Shown one piece after another: positions 21,269-32,551 of a DNA stretch of 64,000 nucleotides. Location: NCBI GenBank assembly GCA_030832605.1, contig JAURIU010000002.1, positions 1-64,000 on the forward strand. The letters run 5' to 3'. This DNA is from Rhodoluna sp. (GTDB taxonomy: Bacteria; Actinomycetota; Actinomycetes; Actinomycetales; Microbacteriaceae). Within the stretch, counting starts at the first letter, position 1. The number at the start of each line of letters is the position of its first letter. Under the pieces are notes generated by a model, which had not been told where the DNA came from, did not search any database, and worked only from the letters and a program-made list of their open reading frames with translations. The position numbers were made by a program, and so were the translations under genes.

Positions 21269-23752
21269 ATGCAAGAGCAAAACACGTCTGAAAACGAATA
21301 CGACATCGTCGCTATTCAAGACAAATGGCTACCTATTTGGGATGACATCAAGCCATTCAACTCTGGCCTCGCCGACGACACCCGCCCGACCAAATACGTT
21401 CTCGACATGTTTCCTTACCCATCGGGCGATCTGCACATGGGGCATGCCGAGGCTTATGCACTTGGTGACGTCATCTCTCGCTACTGGGCGCAAAAGGGTT
21501 TCAACGTTCTTCACCCAATCGGCTGGGATGCCTTCGGCCTACCGGCAGAAAACGCGGCCATCAAGCGTGGCCTCGACCCACGCGGCTGGACCTACGAAAA
21601 CATCGAGCAGCAAAAGTCTTCGATGCGTCGTTACGCCTGTTCTTTCGACTGGGACCGCGTGCTTCAAACCTGCGACCCGATTTATTACCGCTGGAACCAG
21701 TGGCTGTTTCTTGAGTTCTACAAGCGTGGCCTGGCCTACCGCAAGAACTCGAACGTCAACTGGTGCCCTTCATGCCAGACGGTTTTGGCGAACGAGCAGG
21801 TTGTTCAGGGCCTTTGCGAACGTTGCGACAGTGTAGTTACCAAGAAGGCTCTTACTCAGTGGTACTTCAAGGTCACCGAGTACGCCGACCGCCTGCTAGA
21901 CGACCTAGACACCCTCGAGGGCAACTGGCCTTCAAAGGTGCTAACAATGCAGCGCAACTGGATCGGTCGCTCGCACGGTGCCGAAGTTGACTTCGAAATC
22001 GAAGGTCGCACCGAACCGGTTACCGTTTTCACCACTCGACCTGACACTCTGTTCGGTGCAACCTTTATGGTTGTCGCGCCAGACAGCGACTTGGCTGCCG
22101 AATTGGCTTCGGGTTCAACCCCAGAGGTTCGAATGGCTTTCCAGGCTTACCTAGACGACGTCAAAAAATCTAACGACATCGACCGACTTGCCACCGACCG
22201 TGAAAAGACCGGCGTTTTTCTAGACCGATTCGCGATCAACCCGGTCAACGGCGAGCGTCTGCCAATCTGGGCTGCCGACTACGTACTTTCTGACTACGGA
22301 ACCGGCGCAATCATGGCTGTTCCGGCCCACGATGACCGTGACATGGCTTTCGCAGTCAAATTCGAATTGGATGTTCGCACCGTGGTCGACACCGGCGAAG
22401 ACGACCCCTCGGTAACCAAGGTTGCCACCACATCCGAAGGCGTTTTGGTCAACTCGGGTGAATTCAACGGCCTGCCTAAGGCCGACGCCATCAAGGCCAT
22501 TACCGAGTACCTCGAAATCTCGGGCAAAGCGAAGCTCGCTAAAAACTTCAGACTTCGCGACTGGTTGATTTCGCGCCAGCGTTACTGGGGCACTCCGATT
22601 CCAATCATCCACTGTGATGATTGTGGCGAGGTGCCTGTTCCGGCTGACCAGTTGCCAGTCGAACTTCCATCTGCTGCTGGGCTGGATCTCAAGCCAAAGG
22701 GTTCGTCTCCGCTAGGTGCTGCCGAAGATTGGGTCAATGTTGCTTGCCCTAAGTGTGGAGCCGCCGCGAAGCGTGATTCAGACACCATGGACACCTTCGT
22801 CGATTCATCCTGGTATTTCCTACGTTTCTTGTCGCCGAACAGCGAAGAAGTGCCTTTCCCTAAAGAAGAGGCGGCTCGCTGGGCACCGGTCGATCAGTAT
22901 GTCGGCGGAGTAACCCACGCGATTTTGCACCTGCTTTACGCACGCTTTTTCACCAAGGCGCTGCACGACATGGGAATGATTAATTTCGAAGAGCCATTCA
23001 CCAGATTGCTAAACCAGGGCATGGTTTTGATGAACGGTTCGGCTATGTCGAAATCACGCGGCAACCTAGTTGCACTTAGCGACCAGCTAGACGAGCACGG
23101 CGTTGACGCCATTCGTTTGACCATGGCTTTCGCTGGTCCACCAGAAGATGACATCGACTGGGCGGATGTTTCGCCATCAGGTTCGGCAAAATTCTTGGCC
23201 CGCGCCTGGAGAACCGCCAATGATGTTCGAAGCGAAGTTGGTGTTGATTTCGCAAAGGGTGATGCCACCCTGCGCAAGGCTACCCACTCGTTCCTTCGCG
23301 ATTTTGGACCACTAATCGAAAACTTCAAATTCAACGTTGGCGTGGCCAAGGTTATGGAGTTGGTCAACGCGCTTCGCAAGACCATCGATGGAGCAGCTGG
23401 GCCAACCGACCCTGCCGTGCGTGAGGCCGCCGAGGTCGTTGCCAAAGCGCTATCGCTCTTCTCGCCTTACACCGCTGAAGACATGTGGAGCAAACTCGGT
23501 CATCAAGCGCCAGTGGCATTGGCCGGACTGCCTGAGGCAGATTTGTCACTCGTTGTTGAGAGTTCGATCGTTGCCGTGGTTCAGGTTGACGGCAAGGTTC
23601 GTGACAAGTTCGAGGTAGCCACCAACATCTCGGCAGACGCACTTCGTGAATTGGCTATGGGTTCAGACGCGGTCAAGCGCTCCATCGGTGATCGCGAGAT
23701 CGCCGCAGTAATCGTTCGCGAACCAAAACTGGTCAACATCGCTACCAAGTAG
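21269..23752 (+). CDS. leuS: leucyl-tRNA synthetase
   Basis: [17 protein letters not shown] (HIGH), [18 protein letters not shown] (KMSKS), editing domain. Confidence 0.98.
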   Translation: MQEQNTSENEYDIVAIQDKWLPIWDDIKPFNSGLADDTRPTKYVLDMFPYPSGDLHMGHAEAYALGDVISRYWAQKGFNVLHPIGWDAFGLPAENAAIKRGLDPRGWTYENIEQQKSSMRRYACSFDWDRVLQTCDPIYYRWNQWLFLEFYKRGLAYRKNSNVNWCPSCQTVLANEQVVQGLCERCDSVVTKKALTQWYFKVTEYADRLLDDLDTLEGNWPSKVLTMQRNWIGRSHGAEVDFEIEGRTEPVTVFTTRPDTLFGATFMVVAPDSDLAAELASGSTPEVRMAFQAYLDDVKKSNDIDRLATDREKTGVFLDRFAINPVNGERLPIWAADYVLSDYGTGAIMAVPAHDDRDMAFAVKFELDVRTVVDTGEDDPSVTKVATTSEGVLVNSGEFNGLPKADAIKAITEYLEISGKAKLAKNFRLRDWLISRQRYWGTPIPIIHCDDCGEVPVPADQLPVELPSAAGLDLKPKGSSPLGAAEDWVNVACPKCGAAAKRDSDTMDTFVDSSWYFLRFLSPNSEEVPFPKEEAARWAPVDQYVGGVTHAILHLLYARFFTKALHDMGMINFEEPFTRLLNQGMVLMNGSAMSKSRGNLVALSDQLDEHGVDAIRLTMAFAGPPEDDIDWADVSPSGSAKFLARAWRTANDVRSEVGVDFAKGDATLRKATHSFLRDFGPLIENFKFNVGVAKVMELVNALRKTIDGAAGPTDPAVREAAEVVAKALSLFSPYTAEDMWSKLGHQAPVALAGLPEADLSLVVESSIVAVVQVDGKVRDKFEVATNISADALRELAMGSDAVKRSIGDREIAAVIVREPKLVNIATK

Positions 23753-23814
23753 TCGTTTTCCACAGTTATCCGACCCTTCGGTTTCGCGCCCGCCCGATGC
23801 CTTAGTTTCGCCAT

Positions 23815-24450
23815 GTGAATCGAATTCGAGAGTTTCTATCGAAGGCTAAAGCTGGCGACAAAGCATCTCGCATCGCGCTAATCGCACCCGTAGTGGCTTT
23901 CGTTTTTGCACTCGGATGGTTCAACTCGGGTGTTCCTCCAACTCAAGTAGTCGAACCAACCCCATCGCTCTACGCCGATTCTGGTGAGCTGAACGAAACC
24001 GAAGTGTCAGTGAGTACAGACATTTTTGTGCATGTCACAGGGGCTGTGGCGAAACCAGGTGTCTACGCGACCGAAGTTGGTTCCCGCGTATTCGATATTG
24101 TCGCGATGGCCGGAGGATTCACCAAAAAGGCAGATCAGGCCAGTGTCAATCTCGCTCGTTTGGTTTCTGACGGCGAGCAGCTCTTGGTTTTTGAGCGAGC
24201 AACTTCATCGAACACGGCAACTGCGACATCGAACGCACCCACCGGTTCAATGGCCGGCACCTTGGTTAGTTTGAATCGTGCAACGCAAAGCGAACTCGAA
24301 GAATTACCGGGGGTAGGCCCGACTCTGGCCCAGCGAATCATCGATTGGCGAAGCGCAAACGGAGGTTTCAAATCTTTAGAAGACCTTCTTGAAGTAGGTG
24401 GCATCGGCGATAAGTTGTTCGCCGGCATTCAAGGCAAGGTAGCGCTGTGA
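23815..24450 (+). CDS. comEA: ComEA family DNA-binding competence protein
   Basis: N-terminal TM, SLBB-like HVTGAVAKPGVY, C-terminal helix-hairpin-helix ELEELPGVGPTLAQRIIDWR. Confidence 0.93.
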   Translation: MNRIREFLSKAKAGDKASRIALIAPVVAFVFALGWFNSGVPPTQVVEPTPSLYADSGELNETEVSVSTDIFVHVTGAVAKPGVYATEVGSRVFDIVAMAGGFTKKADQASVNLARLVSDGEQLLVFERATSSNTATATSNAPTGSMAGTLVSLNRATQSELEELPGVGPTLAQRIIDWRSANGGFKSLEDLLEVGGIGDKLFAGIQGKVAL

Positions 24451-26702
24451 TTCCATTCGTGTGGGCAGGTGCGCTATCAATCGCATTGTTAGCTCAGAGC
24501 ATGGTTTCTGAAACCTGGGCAAAGTGGCTGATACCAATTGCGGTGGTGACATTGGCCATGGCGGTTTCTATGAAATTTCACCCCAAGTCAGCAAACGCAA
24601 CGATGACACTGATTGTCGGGCTTTCGCTGATTTTTGCAGTTGCCAGCGCAGGTGCGGCGATTGCAGGACAAACTAATTCGCCGGTCGAAGTTGTCACGCA
24701 GGCGCGGTCTTACTCAACTGTTGATTGCACCGTTCGAGTGACGCAAATCGACCGATTTCAAGCGCTAGGTGAGGTCACGTTAAGCGCTCTGCCAACCTTC
24801 TCGGCGTCGGTGGTTTTCAAAGATGATGTTCGTGCAGCACTTAAGGTTGGTCAACGCTTCGAAGGCTCTTTTCGCCTCAAACCCAGCCATCGCGATTCAC
24901 CCAAGTTTGCGCTGGTTCAGACAGGCTCGCTCAAAGTGCTTTCACCGAAAACGAGTTGGCTCGACTGGCTTCGCGAGAATTTTGCATCGACAGCTAAGTC
25001 GATTAGTCCAGACTCGGGCGCTTTGGTTGCGGGGCTTGCCATCGGAGACGATTCAGCTTTATCCGACCAAATGCTCACCCGCATGAAAACCCTCTCGCTG
25101 ACCCACCTCACCGCCGTTTCTGGAGCGAACTGCGCCATTGTGATTGGCGGCGTGTTTCTTCTGCTCAAACGAGCCAGTAGCAGACGATTTGTGACGCTCT
25201 CGCTCTCCCTTGTCGCACTCGCTCTCTATGTCGCGGTAGTGGGTTTTGAACCCTCGGTCATTCGTGCCGCGATCATGGCCTCGGTGGTTTTGCTGTGCGC
25301 CTTCGCCGGTCGGAGAATTCCACCGACCGTCGCTCTTTCTTGGGCCGTGATTTTGGTTTTGAGCCTCTGGCCAAGCATGGTTACAAGCCTCGGCTTTTGG
25401 TTGTCGGTCGTGGCGACGGCAGCCATTTTGCTTATCGCGCCTGCGCTTTACAGGAAATTGGCTACTCGCATGCCAGCCGGTTTTGCCTTGGGTTTGGCCG
25501 TTGTCGTTTCAGCTCAGCTTTGGTGTTTGCCGATGCTCTTGAACCTCTCTGGCGGTTTGCCAACCTATTCGATTGTCGCCAATTTGCTGGCCGAGCCACT
25601 GGTTGCACCCATCACGGTGCTTGGAATTCTGGCGCTGGTTGCTGCCATCGTGTTTCCGCCACTAGCCGCACTGCTCTACTGGCTCGCGTCCTTTGCCGCC
25701 TATGGCATCGAATTGATAAGCAACCTAGCGCTGTTGCCAGCAGCCACTATCTGGTGGCCAGAAGGTGCGCTAGGCATCCTGCTCATGGTGGTTACGGTTG
25801 CCGCAATCAGCCTCATGATCATTTCTCGGATGCGCAAGCAAGCCATTTTCGCGATTGCTCTCGTTGCACTCACCTTCGTTTCGTTTTCGGGCTCCGCCGT
25901 GGCCAGATCTCAAACCTGGCCAGGCACCGACTGGCAGGTTGTGTCTTGCGACGTGGGTCAAGGCGATGCCACGGTCATCCGCTCTTCGGGTCAGACGATG
26001 TTGATCGATGTTGGCCGAGACCCAGAGCCGATAGCCAAATGTTTAGAGACACTCGGTATCTCACAAATCGAAGTGTTGTTACTCACGCACTTCGATGCCG
26101 ATCACGTGGGTGGTTTGGCTGGTGCCCTGAAACGGGCGCAGGTGAGCCAGGCGCTGATCAGCCCTTTTGATGATGAAAGGCCTCAAGTTGCGGTGGCACT
26201 TGCCCAACTCGCAGAAGCAGGCGTTTCGGTTTCAACCGCAGAGGTCGGCGACCGAGGCACGCTCGGAGCTGCAACTTGGATAGTCGCTGCACCAGAGCCC
26301 AGGGCCGCGGGCGCAGAAGACAGCAACGATGCAAGTGTCATACTGAGGGTCGAAACGAGCCAATGGCTGATGCTGGCGTTCGCTGATGCAGGTGAGCGCG
26401 CCCAAATGCGAACTGTTCGATTACGCAATTCACTACTCAACCGAACCCCTGGCAAGCCGCTCATCGTGAAGGTGAGCCACCACGGTTCGGCCGATCAATA
26501 CGCCGAACTTTTTGAAGACCTGAGACCCGAGGTCGCATTGTTTTCGGCGGGGGAGTCGAATAGCTACGGGCATCCGACAAAACGAGCGCTCGAAATCTTT
26601 GAAAAGGCCGGTTCTGCGATCTTTCGAACCGATCAGCAGGGTGCGATTGCTCTGACCATGCTCGATGGTTCCCTGAACGTATTGACCGAACGTGAAAGAT
26701 AA
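24447..26702 (+). CDS. comEC: ComEC/Rec2 competence channel with metallo-beta-lactamase domain
   Basis: HLTAVSGANCAIV, multi-TM competence domain, DVGQGDATVI and LLTHFDADHVGG. Confidence 0.95.
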   Translation: MIPFVWAGALSIALLAQSMVSETWAKWLIPIAVVTLAMAVSMKFHPKSANATMTLIVGLSLIFAVASAGAAIAGQTNSPVEVVTQARSYSTVDCTVRVTQIDRFQALGEVTLSALPTFSASVVFKDDVRAALKVGQRFEGSFRLKPSHRDSPKFALVQTGSLKVLSPKTSWLDWLRENFASTAKSISPDSGALVAGLAIGDDSALSDQMLTRMKTLSLTHLTAVSGANCAIVIGGVFLLLKRASSRRFVTLSLSLVALALYVAVVGFEPSVIRAAIMASVVLLCAFAGRRIPPTVALSWAVILVLSLWPSMVTSLGFWLSVVATAAILLIAPALYRKLATRMPAGFALGLAVVVSAQLWCLPMLLNLSGGLPTYSIVANLLAEPLVAPITVLGILALVAAIVFPPLAALLYWLASFAAYGIELISNLALLPAATIWWPEGALGILLMVVTVAAISLMIISRMRKQAIFAIALVALTFVSFSGSAVARSQTWPGTDWQVVSCDVGQGDATVIRSSGQTMLIDVGRDPEPIAKCLETLGISQIEVLLLTHFDADHVGGLAGALKRAQVSQALISPFDDERPQVAVALAQLAEAGVSVSTAEVGDRGTLGAATWIVAAPEPRAAGAEDSNDASVILRVETSQWLMLAFADAGERAQMRTVRLRNSLLNRTPGKPLIVKVSHHGSADQYAELFEDLRPEVALFSAGESNSYGHPTKRALEIFEKAGSAIFRTDQQGAIALTMLDGSLNVLTERER

Positions 26703-26711
26703 GGTTATTCA

Positions 26712-27695
26712 GTGAGTTCAGCAAAGCAAGTGCAATGGAGACGGGCGCAGCCCGCGCCAATCATGCTCATTTCGGGTGCTGAACAGTATTTTGCTAGTGT
26801 TGCCACTCGCTCGATTAGAGATCAGCTACGACAAAAATACGCAGACCTAGAAATCAGTGAGATAAACGCTGGCGACTACCGCTCTGGGCAACTGCTAAAC
26901 GTTGCTAGCCCATCTCTCTTCGCCGAACCTCGGCTTATTCTCATCGACGACGCTGACCGTTGCACCGACGAGTTCATCGAAGATGGCAAGGCCTATGTGC
27001 AAACCCCCGCTGCTGACACTTTTGTTCTAATTCGTCACCACGCGACGAGTGTTCGAGGCAAAGCCCTGCTCGATTCCATTCGCTCGAGCGACCAGGCCAT
27101 CGAGGTGGTGTGCCCAAAGTTCGACAAAGATTACAGCCGCACAGACTTTCTCAACGGCCATTTTCAAGACGCTGGCAGGCAAATTTCTGCTGGGGCCATC
27201 AAAGCACTCGTAGATGCGTTCTCGGGTGATGTCGCCGAGTTAGCTGCCGCTTGCAATCAACTGCTCGCCGACAACGAAGGCGCAATCACTCAAGACATGG
27301 TGGACCAAAACTTTGGTGGTCGTGTAGAGACAAGTTCATTCAAAATCGCCGATGCAGCGCTGGCTGGCAGGCCTTCAGAAGCACTAACTTTGCTTCGTCA
27401 CGGCTTGTCCACGGGCCTAGAAGCTGTACCACTAGTTGCAGGGCTTGCCGTTCGTGTGCGTCTTCTAGCCAAGATGTCAGCAGATCCGAGAGCTACTCCG
27501 GTTGCACTCGGTGTCGCACCTTGGCAGTTGAACAAAGCACGTGCTGAATTGCAGGGATGGTCTGACGAGGCCTTGGGCAGGGCCTTGCAATTGGTTGCCG
27601 ACGCCGACGCGGCTGCGAAGGGTGCAGAAAAAGACACTACTTATCGTCTTGAACGATTGATTCACTTTCTGGCCGTCAAGGGCCGAGAGCTTTGA
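26712..27695 (+). CDS. holA: DNA polymerase III subunit delta
   Basis: Follows comEC; SLFAEPRLILIDDADR; KIADAALAGRPSEALTLLR. Confidence 0.93.
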   Translation: MSSAKQVQWRRAQPAPIMLISGAEQYFASVATRSIRDQLRQKYADLEISEINAGDYRSGQLLNVASPSLFAEPRLILIDDADRCTDEFIEDGKAYVQTPAADTFVLIRHHATSVRGKALLDSIRSSDQAIEVVCPKFDKDYSRTDFLNGHFQDAGRQISAGAIKALVDAFSGDVAELAAACNQLLADNEGAITQDMVDQNFGGRVETSSFKIADAALAGRPSEALTLLRHGLSTGLEAVPLVAGLAVRVRLLAKMSADPRATPVALGVAPWQLNKARAELQGWSDEALGRALQLVADADAAAKGAEKDTTYRLERLIHFLAVKGREL

Positions 27696-28888
27696 CCAAA
27701 CGATTTGGGGTATGGCTCGCGCTAGCCGCGGTGTTGATGTATTCCCTAGTGCTTCGACCGCCTTTGGCAGCGGTCGGGCCGTTGCTGCCGCTAATCGATG
27801 AGGACTTGGGGCTATCTCTAGCGCAACAGGGTTTTCTCACCGCCATTCCGGTTTTCTCGTTTGGCATAGGTGCATTCGCTGGCCCTACCCTAGCCAAGAG
27901 GCTCGGTTTGGAACGCGCGCTGTTCTGGCTTCTCGCACTACTTACTCTGGCCATCGGCCTACGGGGCTGGTTTGGCTTTACCTCGCTCGTTATCGGCACA
28001 ACCGTTGCTGGGCTGGCCATCGCAGTTTCGAATGTGCTTCTGCCTTCGGTAATTCGTGGGCGGTTCTCGAAACATGTTCCGCAGGTCACGGCTCTCTTCA
28101 CAACCGTCTTGGCCATATCTGCAAGCGTCGCTGCGGCCAGCGCCGTGCCAATTGAGAGTTCACTTGGCAGCTGGAACCTGACGCTCATGGTTTGGATCGC
28201 ACCGGCCGTTCTCGCGCTGGTGCTTTGGAAGCTTGCGCTCAAGGTTCCCATTCAAGTGGAATCATCGAGCACCGAAACCGAGCCAGGTCAGGCACGACCC
28301 GCTTCGAACGATTTTGGCTTGGTTCTCCGCTCAAAAGTGACTTGGGCGATCTTCGGCTTCTTCGGCATTCAGTCGGCCGGTTTTTACGTTCTGCTTTCGT
28401 GGCTGCCAACCATTCTTATCGAGCGCGGATACACGGCTGAGGCGGCCGGTTCACTACTTGGCCTGGCAACCATCGTTGGCGTTCCGACCGGTCTGCTGCT
28501 GGCCAGTTCATTCGCCAAGATCAAACGCCTCGATTGGTTGGCGTTCTCGGTAACGCTTGTGACCGCGGCTGGTTTTCTTGCCCTCGAGGTGGAGCAGTCG
28601 CTTCTGGCCTGCATTCTGATTGGCCTTGGCCAAGCAGCTACATTCCCGCTTTCGCTCACGATGATCAGCACCAAGGCTGACAAATCAATCACGCCAACGC
28701 TCTCAGCGACGACTCAAGGCTTGGGTTACGTTTTTGCCGGAATCGTTGCCTTCTCGATGGCCGGAATTCGCGAAGTCAGTGGCAGTTGGTCACTAGGAAT
28801 CTGGATCATCTTCGGACTTACTCTGGCGCAGGCCTATTGCGGGTTTGCTGCAGACCGTGCAAAGCCAATCTCGGTTTCGCGAATCTAG
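27692..28888 (+). CDS. MFS transporter (CynX/NimT-like)
   Basis: 12-TM pattern; RPPLAAVGPLLPLI N-terminal signature; TTG start overlapping holA. Confidence 0.9.
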   Translation: MTKRFGVWLALAAVLMYSLVLRPPLAAVGPLLPLIDEDLGLSLAQQGFLTAIPVFSFGIGAFAGPTLAKRLGLERALFWLLALLTLAIGLRGWFGFTSLVIGTTVAGLAIAVSNVLLPSVIRGRFSKHVPQVTALFTTVLAISASVAAASAVPIESSLGSWNLTLMVWIAPAVLALVLWKLALKVPIQVESSSTETEPGQARPASNDFGLVLRSKVTWAIFGFFGIQSAGFYVLLSWLPTILIERGYTAEAAGSLLGLATIVGVPTGLLLASSFAKIKRLDWLAFSVTLVTAAGFLALEVEQSLLACILIGLGQAATFPLSLTMISTKADKSITPTLSATTQGLGYVFAGIVAFSMAGIREVSGSWSLGIWIIFGLTLAQAYCGFAADRAKPISVSRI

Positions 28889-28894
28889 AGCGCA

Positions 28895-28931
28895 TAAAAA
28901 AACACCTCGAGAATACCTCGAGGTGTTTTTT
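28895..28931. terminator. bidirectional intrinsic terminator between convergent MFS gene and rpsT
   Basis: AAAAAAACACCTCGAG-AATAC-CTCGAGGTGTTTTTT, A-tract and T-tract on both flanks. Confidence 0.92.
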
Positions 28932-28942
28932 GAAGTTTCGAT

Positions 28943-29203
28943 TTAGAGAGCGGAAACCTTCTTGGCGATGGCCGACTTGCGGTTCGCTGCCTGGTTCTTG
29001 TGAATAACGCCCTTCGAAACGGCCTTGTCGAGCTTCTTGGTTGCAACCGCTAGAGCTGCAGACGCTGCTGCCTTGTCTCCGTTGGCGGCTGCCTCTTTCG
29101 CTGCGCGAACAGCGGTCTTTAGCTCGCTCTTTACAGCCTTGTTACGCTCGGCTGCCTTGCGGTTCGTGCCGATACGCTTCAACTGTGACTTGATGTTTGC
29201 CAT
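28943..29203 (-). CDS. rpsT: 30S ribosomal protein S20
   Basis: [30 protein letters not shown]. Confidence 0.98.
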   Translation of the reverse strand: MANIKSQLKRIGTNRKAAERNKAVKSELKTAVRAAKEAAANGDKAAASAALAVATKKLDKAVSKGVIHKNQAANRKSAIAKKVSAL

Positions 29204-29403
29204 GTTTCACTTTCAATTTTGGATTTTCACGTGGAAAACCCTCGAATGTTTTTTAGGGGGTTTTGGATGGAGACACTCATCCGCTACTGAAGTAAATGCT
29301 ACCAGCACACACGGCTACAAGGCAACAAGTCGGGGGAGTTGTGCGAGAATAGTCAGGTTGCAATCGCAACCACTAACGCCACTGATACTCAACGAGGTTT
29401 AAC

Positions 29404-31263
29404 TTGTCGCCACGCGCAAAGCGGAGTCTGGAGCCATCCAAGACCGACCCCTCGTTCATTCGCAATTTCTGCATCATTGCGCATATTGACCACGGAAAGT
29501 CGACCCTCGCCGACCGCATGCTGCAACTAACCGGAGTCGTCGACGATCGATCAATGCGCGCGCAATACCTCGACCGCATGGATATCGAACGTGAGCGCGG
29601 AATCACCATCAAGTCGCAAGCCGTGCGTATGCCATGGGAAGTCGACGGGCAAACCTACGCACTGAACATGATCGACACACCGGGTCACGTGGACTTCACC
29701 TACGAGGTATCCCGCTCACTTGCTGCCTGTGAGGGCGCTGTTCTTCTAGTTGACGCGGCTCAGGGCATCGAAGCTCAAACCTTGGCCAACCTTTACCTCG
29801 CCATGGAGAACGATCTGACGATCATCCCCGTTTTGAACAAGATCGACCTGCCGGCCGCCCAGCCTGAGAAGTATGCCGAAGAACTGGCGAACCTAATCGG
29901 CGGTAACCCAGAAGACTGCCTTCGCGTTTCGGGTAAGACCGGCATCGGCGTGGATGCACTGCTCGACAAAATCGTTGCCACCGTGCCAAATCCGGTCGGC
30001 GACCCAAACGCCCCAGCTCGAGCCATGATCTTTGACTCGGTTTACGACTCCTACCGCGGCGTGGTCACCTACGTTCGAATGATTGATGGTTCGTTCTCGC
30101 CTCGCGAGCGCATTCAGATGATGTCGACCAAGGCAATCCACGAATTGCTCGAAATCGGAGTTTCATCGCCAGAACCTGAGCCAACCAAGGGCCTAGGTGT
30201 GGGCGAAGTGGGCTACATCATTACCGGTGTGAAAGATGTTCGCCAGTCAAAGGTTGGTGACACGATTACCACCCAGGCTAAGCCGGCAACCGTGGCGCTA
30301 AAGGGTTACAGCGAACCTAAGCCGATGGTGTTCTCAGGCATTTACCCGATTGACGGTAGTGATTACCCGAACCTACGCGAGGCTTTAGACAAGCTCAAAC
30401 TCTCAGATGCAGCGCTGGTCTATGAACCAGAAACCTCGGTCGCCCTAGGCTTCGGCTTCAGATGTGGCTTCTTGGGGCTACTGCACCTCGAAATCGTCAC
30501 CGAGCGTCTTGAGCGCGAATTCGGCCTAGACCTAATCGCCACCGCTCCATCGGTGGTTTACGAAGTGACCATGGAAGACCTGAAAGAGTTCACCGTAACA
30601 AACCCGAGCGAGTTTCCGACCGGCAAGGTGAAAAAGGTGCTCGAGCCTATGGTTCGCGCCACGATCTTGAGCCCGAAAGACTATGTCGGCACCATTATGG
30701 AGCTCTGCCAGACTAGACGCGGCGTCATGATCGACATGCAGTACCTAGGTGAAGACCGTGTGCAGTTGCGCTACACCCTTCCGCTTGCCGAAATCGTTTT
30801 CGACTTCTTCGACCAACTCAAGAGCCGAACCCAGGGTTACGGATCGCTCGACTACGAAGAGGCGGGTTTGCAACAGGGTGACCTCGTCAAGGTAGACATT
30901 CTGCTGCAAGGCGACCAAGTGGATGCTTTCAGCGCCATCGTTCACCGTGAAAAGGCCTATGCCTATGGCGTGATGATGACCGGCAAGCTTCGTGAGCTGA
31001 TTCCTAGGCAGCAGTTTGACGTGCCGATTCAGGCGGCCATCGGCGGCAAGGTGATTTCGCGCGAGACCGTGAAGGCCAAGCGCAAAGACGTGTTGGCCAA
31101 GTGTTACGGCGGCGACATCACCCGTAAGCGCAAGCTACTCGAAAAGCAAAAAGAGGGTAAGAAGCGCATGAAGATGGTTGGCCGCGTAGAGGTTCCGCAA
31201 GAAGCATTCATTGCCGCGCTCTCATCAGATAGTGAGAAAAAGGGCGAGAAGAAGGGCAAGTAG
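29404..31263 (+). CDS. lepA: elongation factor 4
   Basis: [23 protein letters not shown]; LepA C-terminal [34 protein letters not shown]. Confidence 0.98.
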   Translation: MSPRAKRSLEPSKTDPSFIRNFCIIAHIDHGKSTLADRMLQLTGVVDDRSMRAQYLDRMDIERERGITIKSQAVRMPWEVDGQTYALNMIDTPGHVDFTYEVSRSLAACEGAVLLVDAAQGIEAQTLANLYLAMENDLTIIPVLNKIDLPAAQPEKYAEELANLIGGNPEDCLRVSGKTGIGVDALLDKIVATVPNPVGDPNAPARAMIFDSVYDSYRGVVTYVRMIDGSFSPRERIQMMSTKAIHELLEIGVSSPEPEPTKGLGVGEVGYIITGVKDVRQSKVGDTITTQAKPATVALKGYSEPKPMVFSGIYPIDGSDYPNLREALDKLKLSDAALVYEPETSVALGFGFRCGFLGLLHLEIVTERLEREFGLDLIATAPSVVYEVTMEDLKEFTVTNPSEFPTGKVKKVLEPMVRATILSPKDYVGTIMELCQTRRGVMIDMQYLGEDRVQLRYTLPLAEIVFDFFDQLKSRTQGYGSLDYEEAGLQQGDLVKVDILLQGDQVDAFSAIVHREKAYAYGVMMTGKLRELIPRQQFDVPIQAAIGGKVISRETVKAKRKDVLAKCYGGDITRKRKLLEKQKEGKKRMKMVGRVEVPQEAFIAALSSDSEKKGEKKGK

Positions 31264-32493
31264 TTGGCTGGCCCACTGCCGATTGGCGAGGCTGTTCCCG
31301 CTGATGGCTCGCTTCCAGCATCCGTGCAGACAAACTCTGCCAACAAAACCTTTCACGCCTATGTTCACGTGCCTTTTTGCCGGGTGCGCTGTGGCTACTG
31401 TGACTTCAACACCTATACCTCGGCAGAGTTGCCTGGTTATGGTCCAGGCGACTTCGTTGGCAATCTGCGCGCCGAGCTAGCCTTCTCGCAGCGAGTGCTT
31501 GAGGAAGCCGGCGTAGCCAATCGCGAACTATCTACCGTGTTCTTTGGCGGAGGGACCCCCACCCAGTTAGAGCCGACTCAACTCACCGGTGCTCTTGCCT
31601 CACTCAGAGAGGCCTTTGGCATAAAGGCTGAGGCTGAGATCACCACCGAGGCGAACCCTGACAATGTAGACGAGCCCTATCTTGAGGCTTTGGCAGCGGC
31701 TGGCTTTACTCGCATCTCGTTCGGTATGCAGTCGGCCATCCCAGAGGTTCTAAAGACTCTGGAGCGCACTCATAAGCCTGAAAATGTGCCATTTGCCGTG
31801 GGTGCGGCCAAGCAGGCGGGTCTCGGCACCTCGGTAGATCTCATTTATGGCGCTCCGGGTGAAACCATGACGCAGTGGCAGCAAACCGTAGACAGCGCCT
31901 TGGAGCTAGAGACCGACCACATCTCTGCCTATGCGTTGATTGTTGAGCCCGGCACCAAGTTGGCTAGGCAGATTCGCTCTGGTGAGTTGACCGAGCCCGA
32001 TGACGACCTAACTGCCGATAAGTATGAATACTTGGATGCAGCGCTAAGCGACGCCGGCTTCGAATGGTACGAGTTGAGCAACTTCAGTAGAAGCGCTCAG
32101 ACTCGTTCGGCTCACAACATGGCTTATTGGAACACACAGGACTGGTGGGGCTATGGGCCCGGTGCTCACAGTCACGTGGGTGGTGTGCGTTGGTGGAACC
32201 AGAAGCACCCAACCGGATACGCGGCAGCGCTCGCCGAGGGTGTGACGCCGGCGGCTGGGCGTGAGTTACTCAGCGACACAACTCGCTTAGAAGAGCGACT
32301 GCTTCTCGAGCTGCGGTTGCGCTCCGGCTTAGCTATCGACGTCGTCAAAGCCATTAACCCGAAGGCAACCGGGGTGGTAGCGACTCTGATTGCCGATGGG
32401 TTGGTCGAAGCATCCGCCGCGCTCGCGGGTTCACTAGTGCTAACCCTCAAGGGCCGCTTGCTAGCCGATGCGGTTGTTCGACGCCTTATCTAG
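31264..32493 (+). CDS. hemW: radical SAM heme chaperone HemW / coproporphyrinogen dehydrogenase-like
   Basis: YVHVPFCRVRCGYCDFNTY, FFGGGTPTQL; TTG start. Confidence 0.96.
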   Translation: MAGPLPIGEAVPADGSLPASVQTNSANKTFHAYVHVPFCRVRCGYCDFNTYTSAELPGYGPGDFVGNLRAELAFSQRVLEEAGVANRELSTVFFGGGTPTQLEPTQLTGALASLREAFGIKAEAEITTEANPDNVDEPYLEALAAAGFTRISFGMQSAIPEVLKTLERTHKPENVPFAVGAAKQAGLGTSVDLIYGAPGETMTQWQQTVDSALELETDHISAYALIVEPGTKLARQIRSGELTEPDDDLTADKYEYLDAALSDAGFEWYELSNFSRSAQTRSAHNMAYWNTQDWWGYGPGAHSHVGGVRWWNQKHPTGYAAALAEGVTPAAGRELLSDTTRLEERLLLELRLRSGLAIDVVKAINPKATGVVATLIADGLVEASAALAGSLVLTLKGRLLADAVVRRLI

Positions 32494-32551
32494 CGCTCGC
32501 CGAAGGCTGCTGGGGTAATATTGGCACTCAAGGCCCCTAAGTGCTAACGAG

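Noticed and set aside
22936-23445. 169-aa ORF antisense to leuS
   Set aside because: Antisense shadow of a conserved tRNA synthetase; no independent support.
23756-23764. TTTTCCACA, a DnaA-box-like match between leuS and comEA
   Set aside because: A single loose 9-mer match is expected by chance; no cluster of boxes and no origin genes nearby.
25295-26170. 291-aa ORF in another frame of comEC
   Set aside because: Cys/Arg/His-rich out-of-frame translation; comEC frame carries all family motifs.
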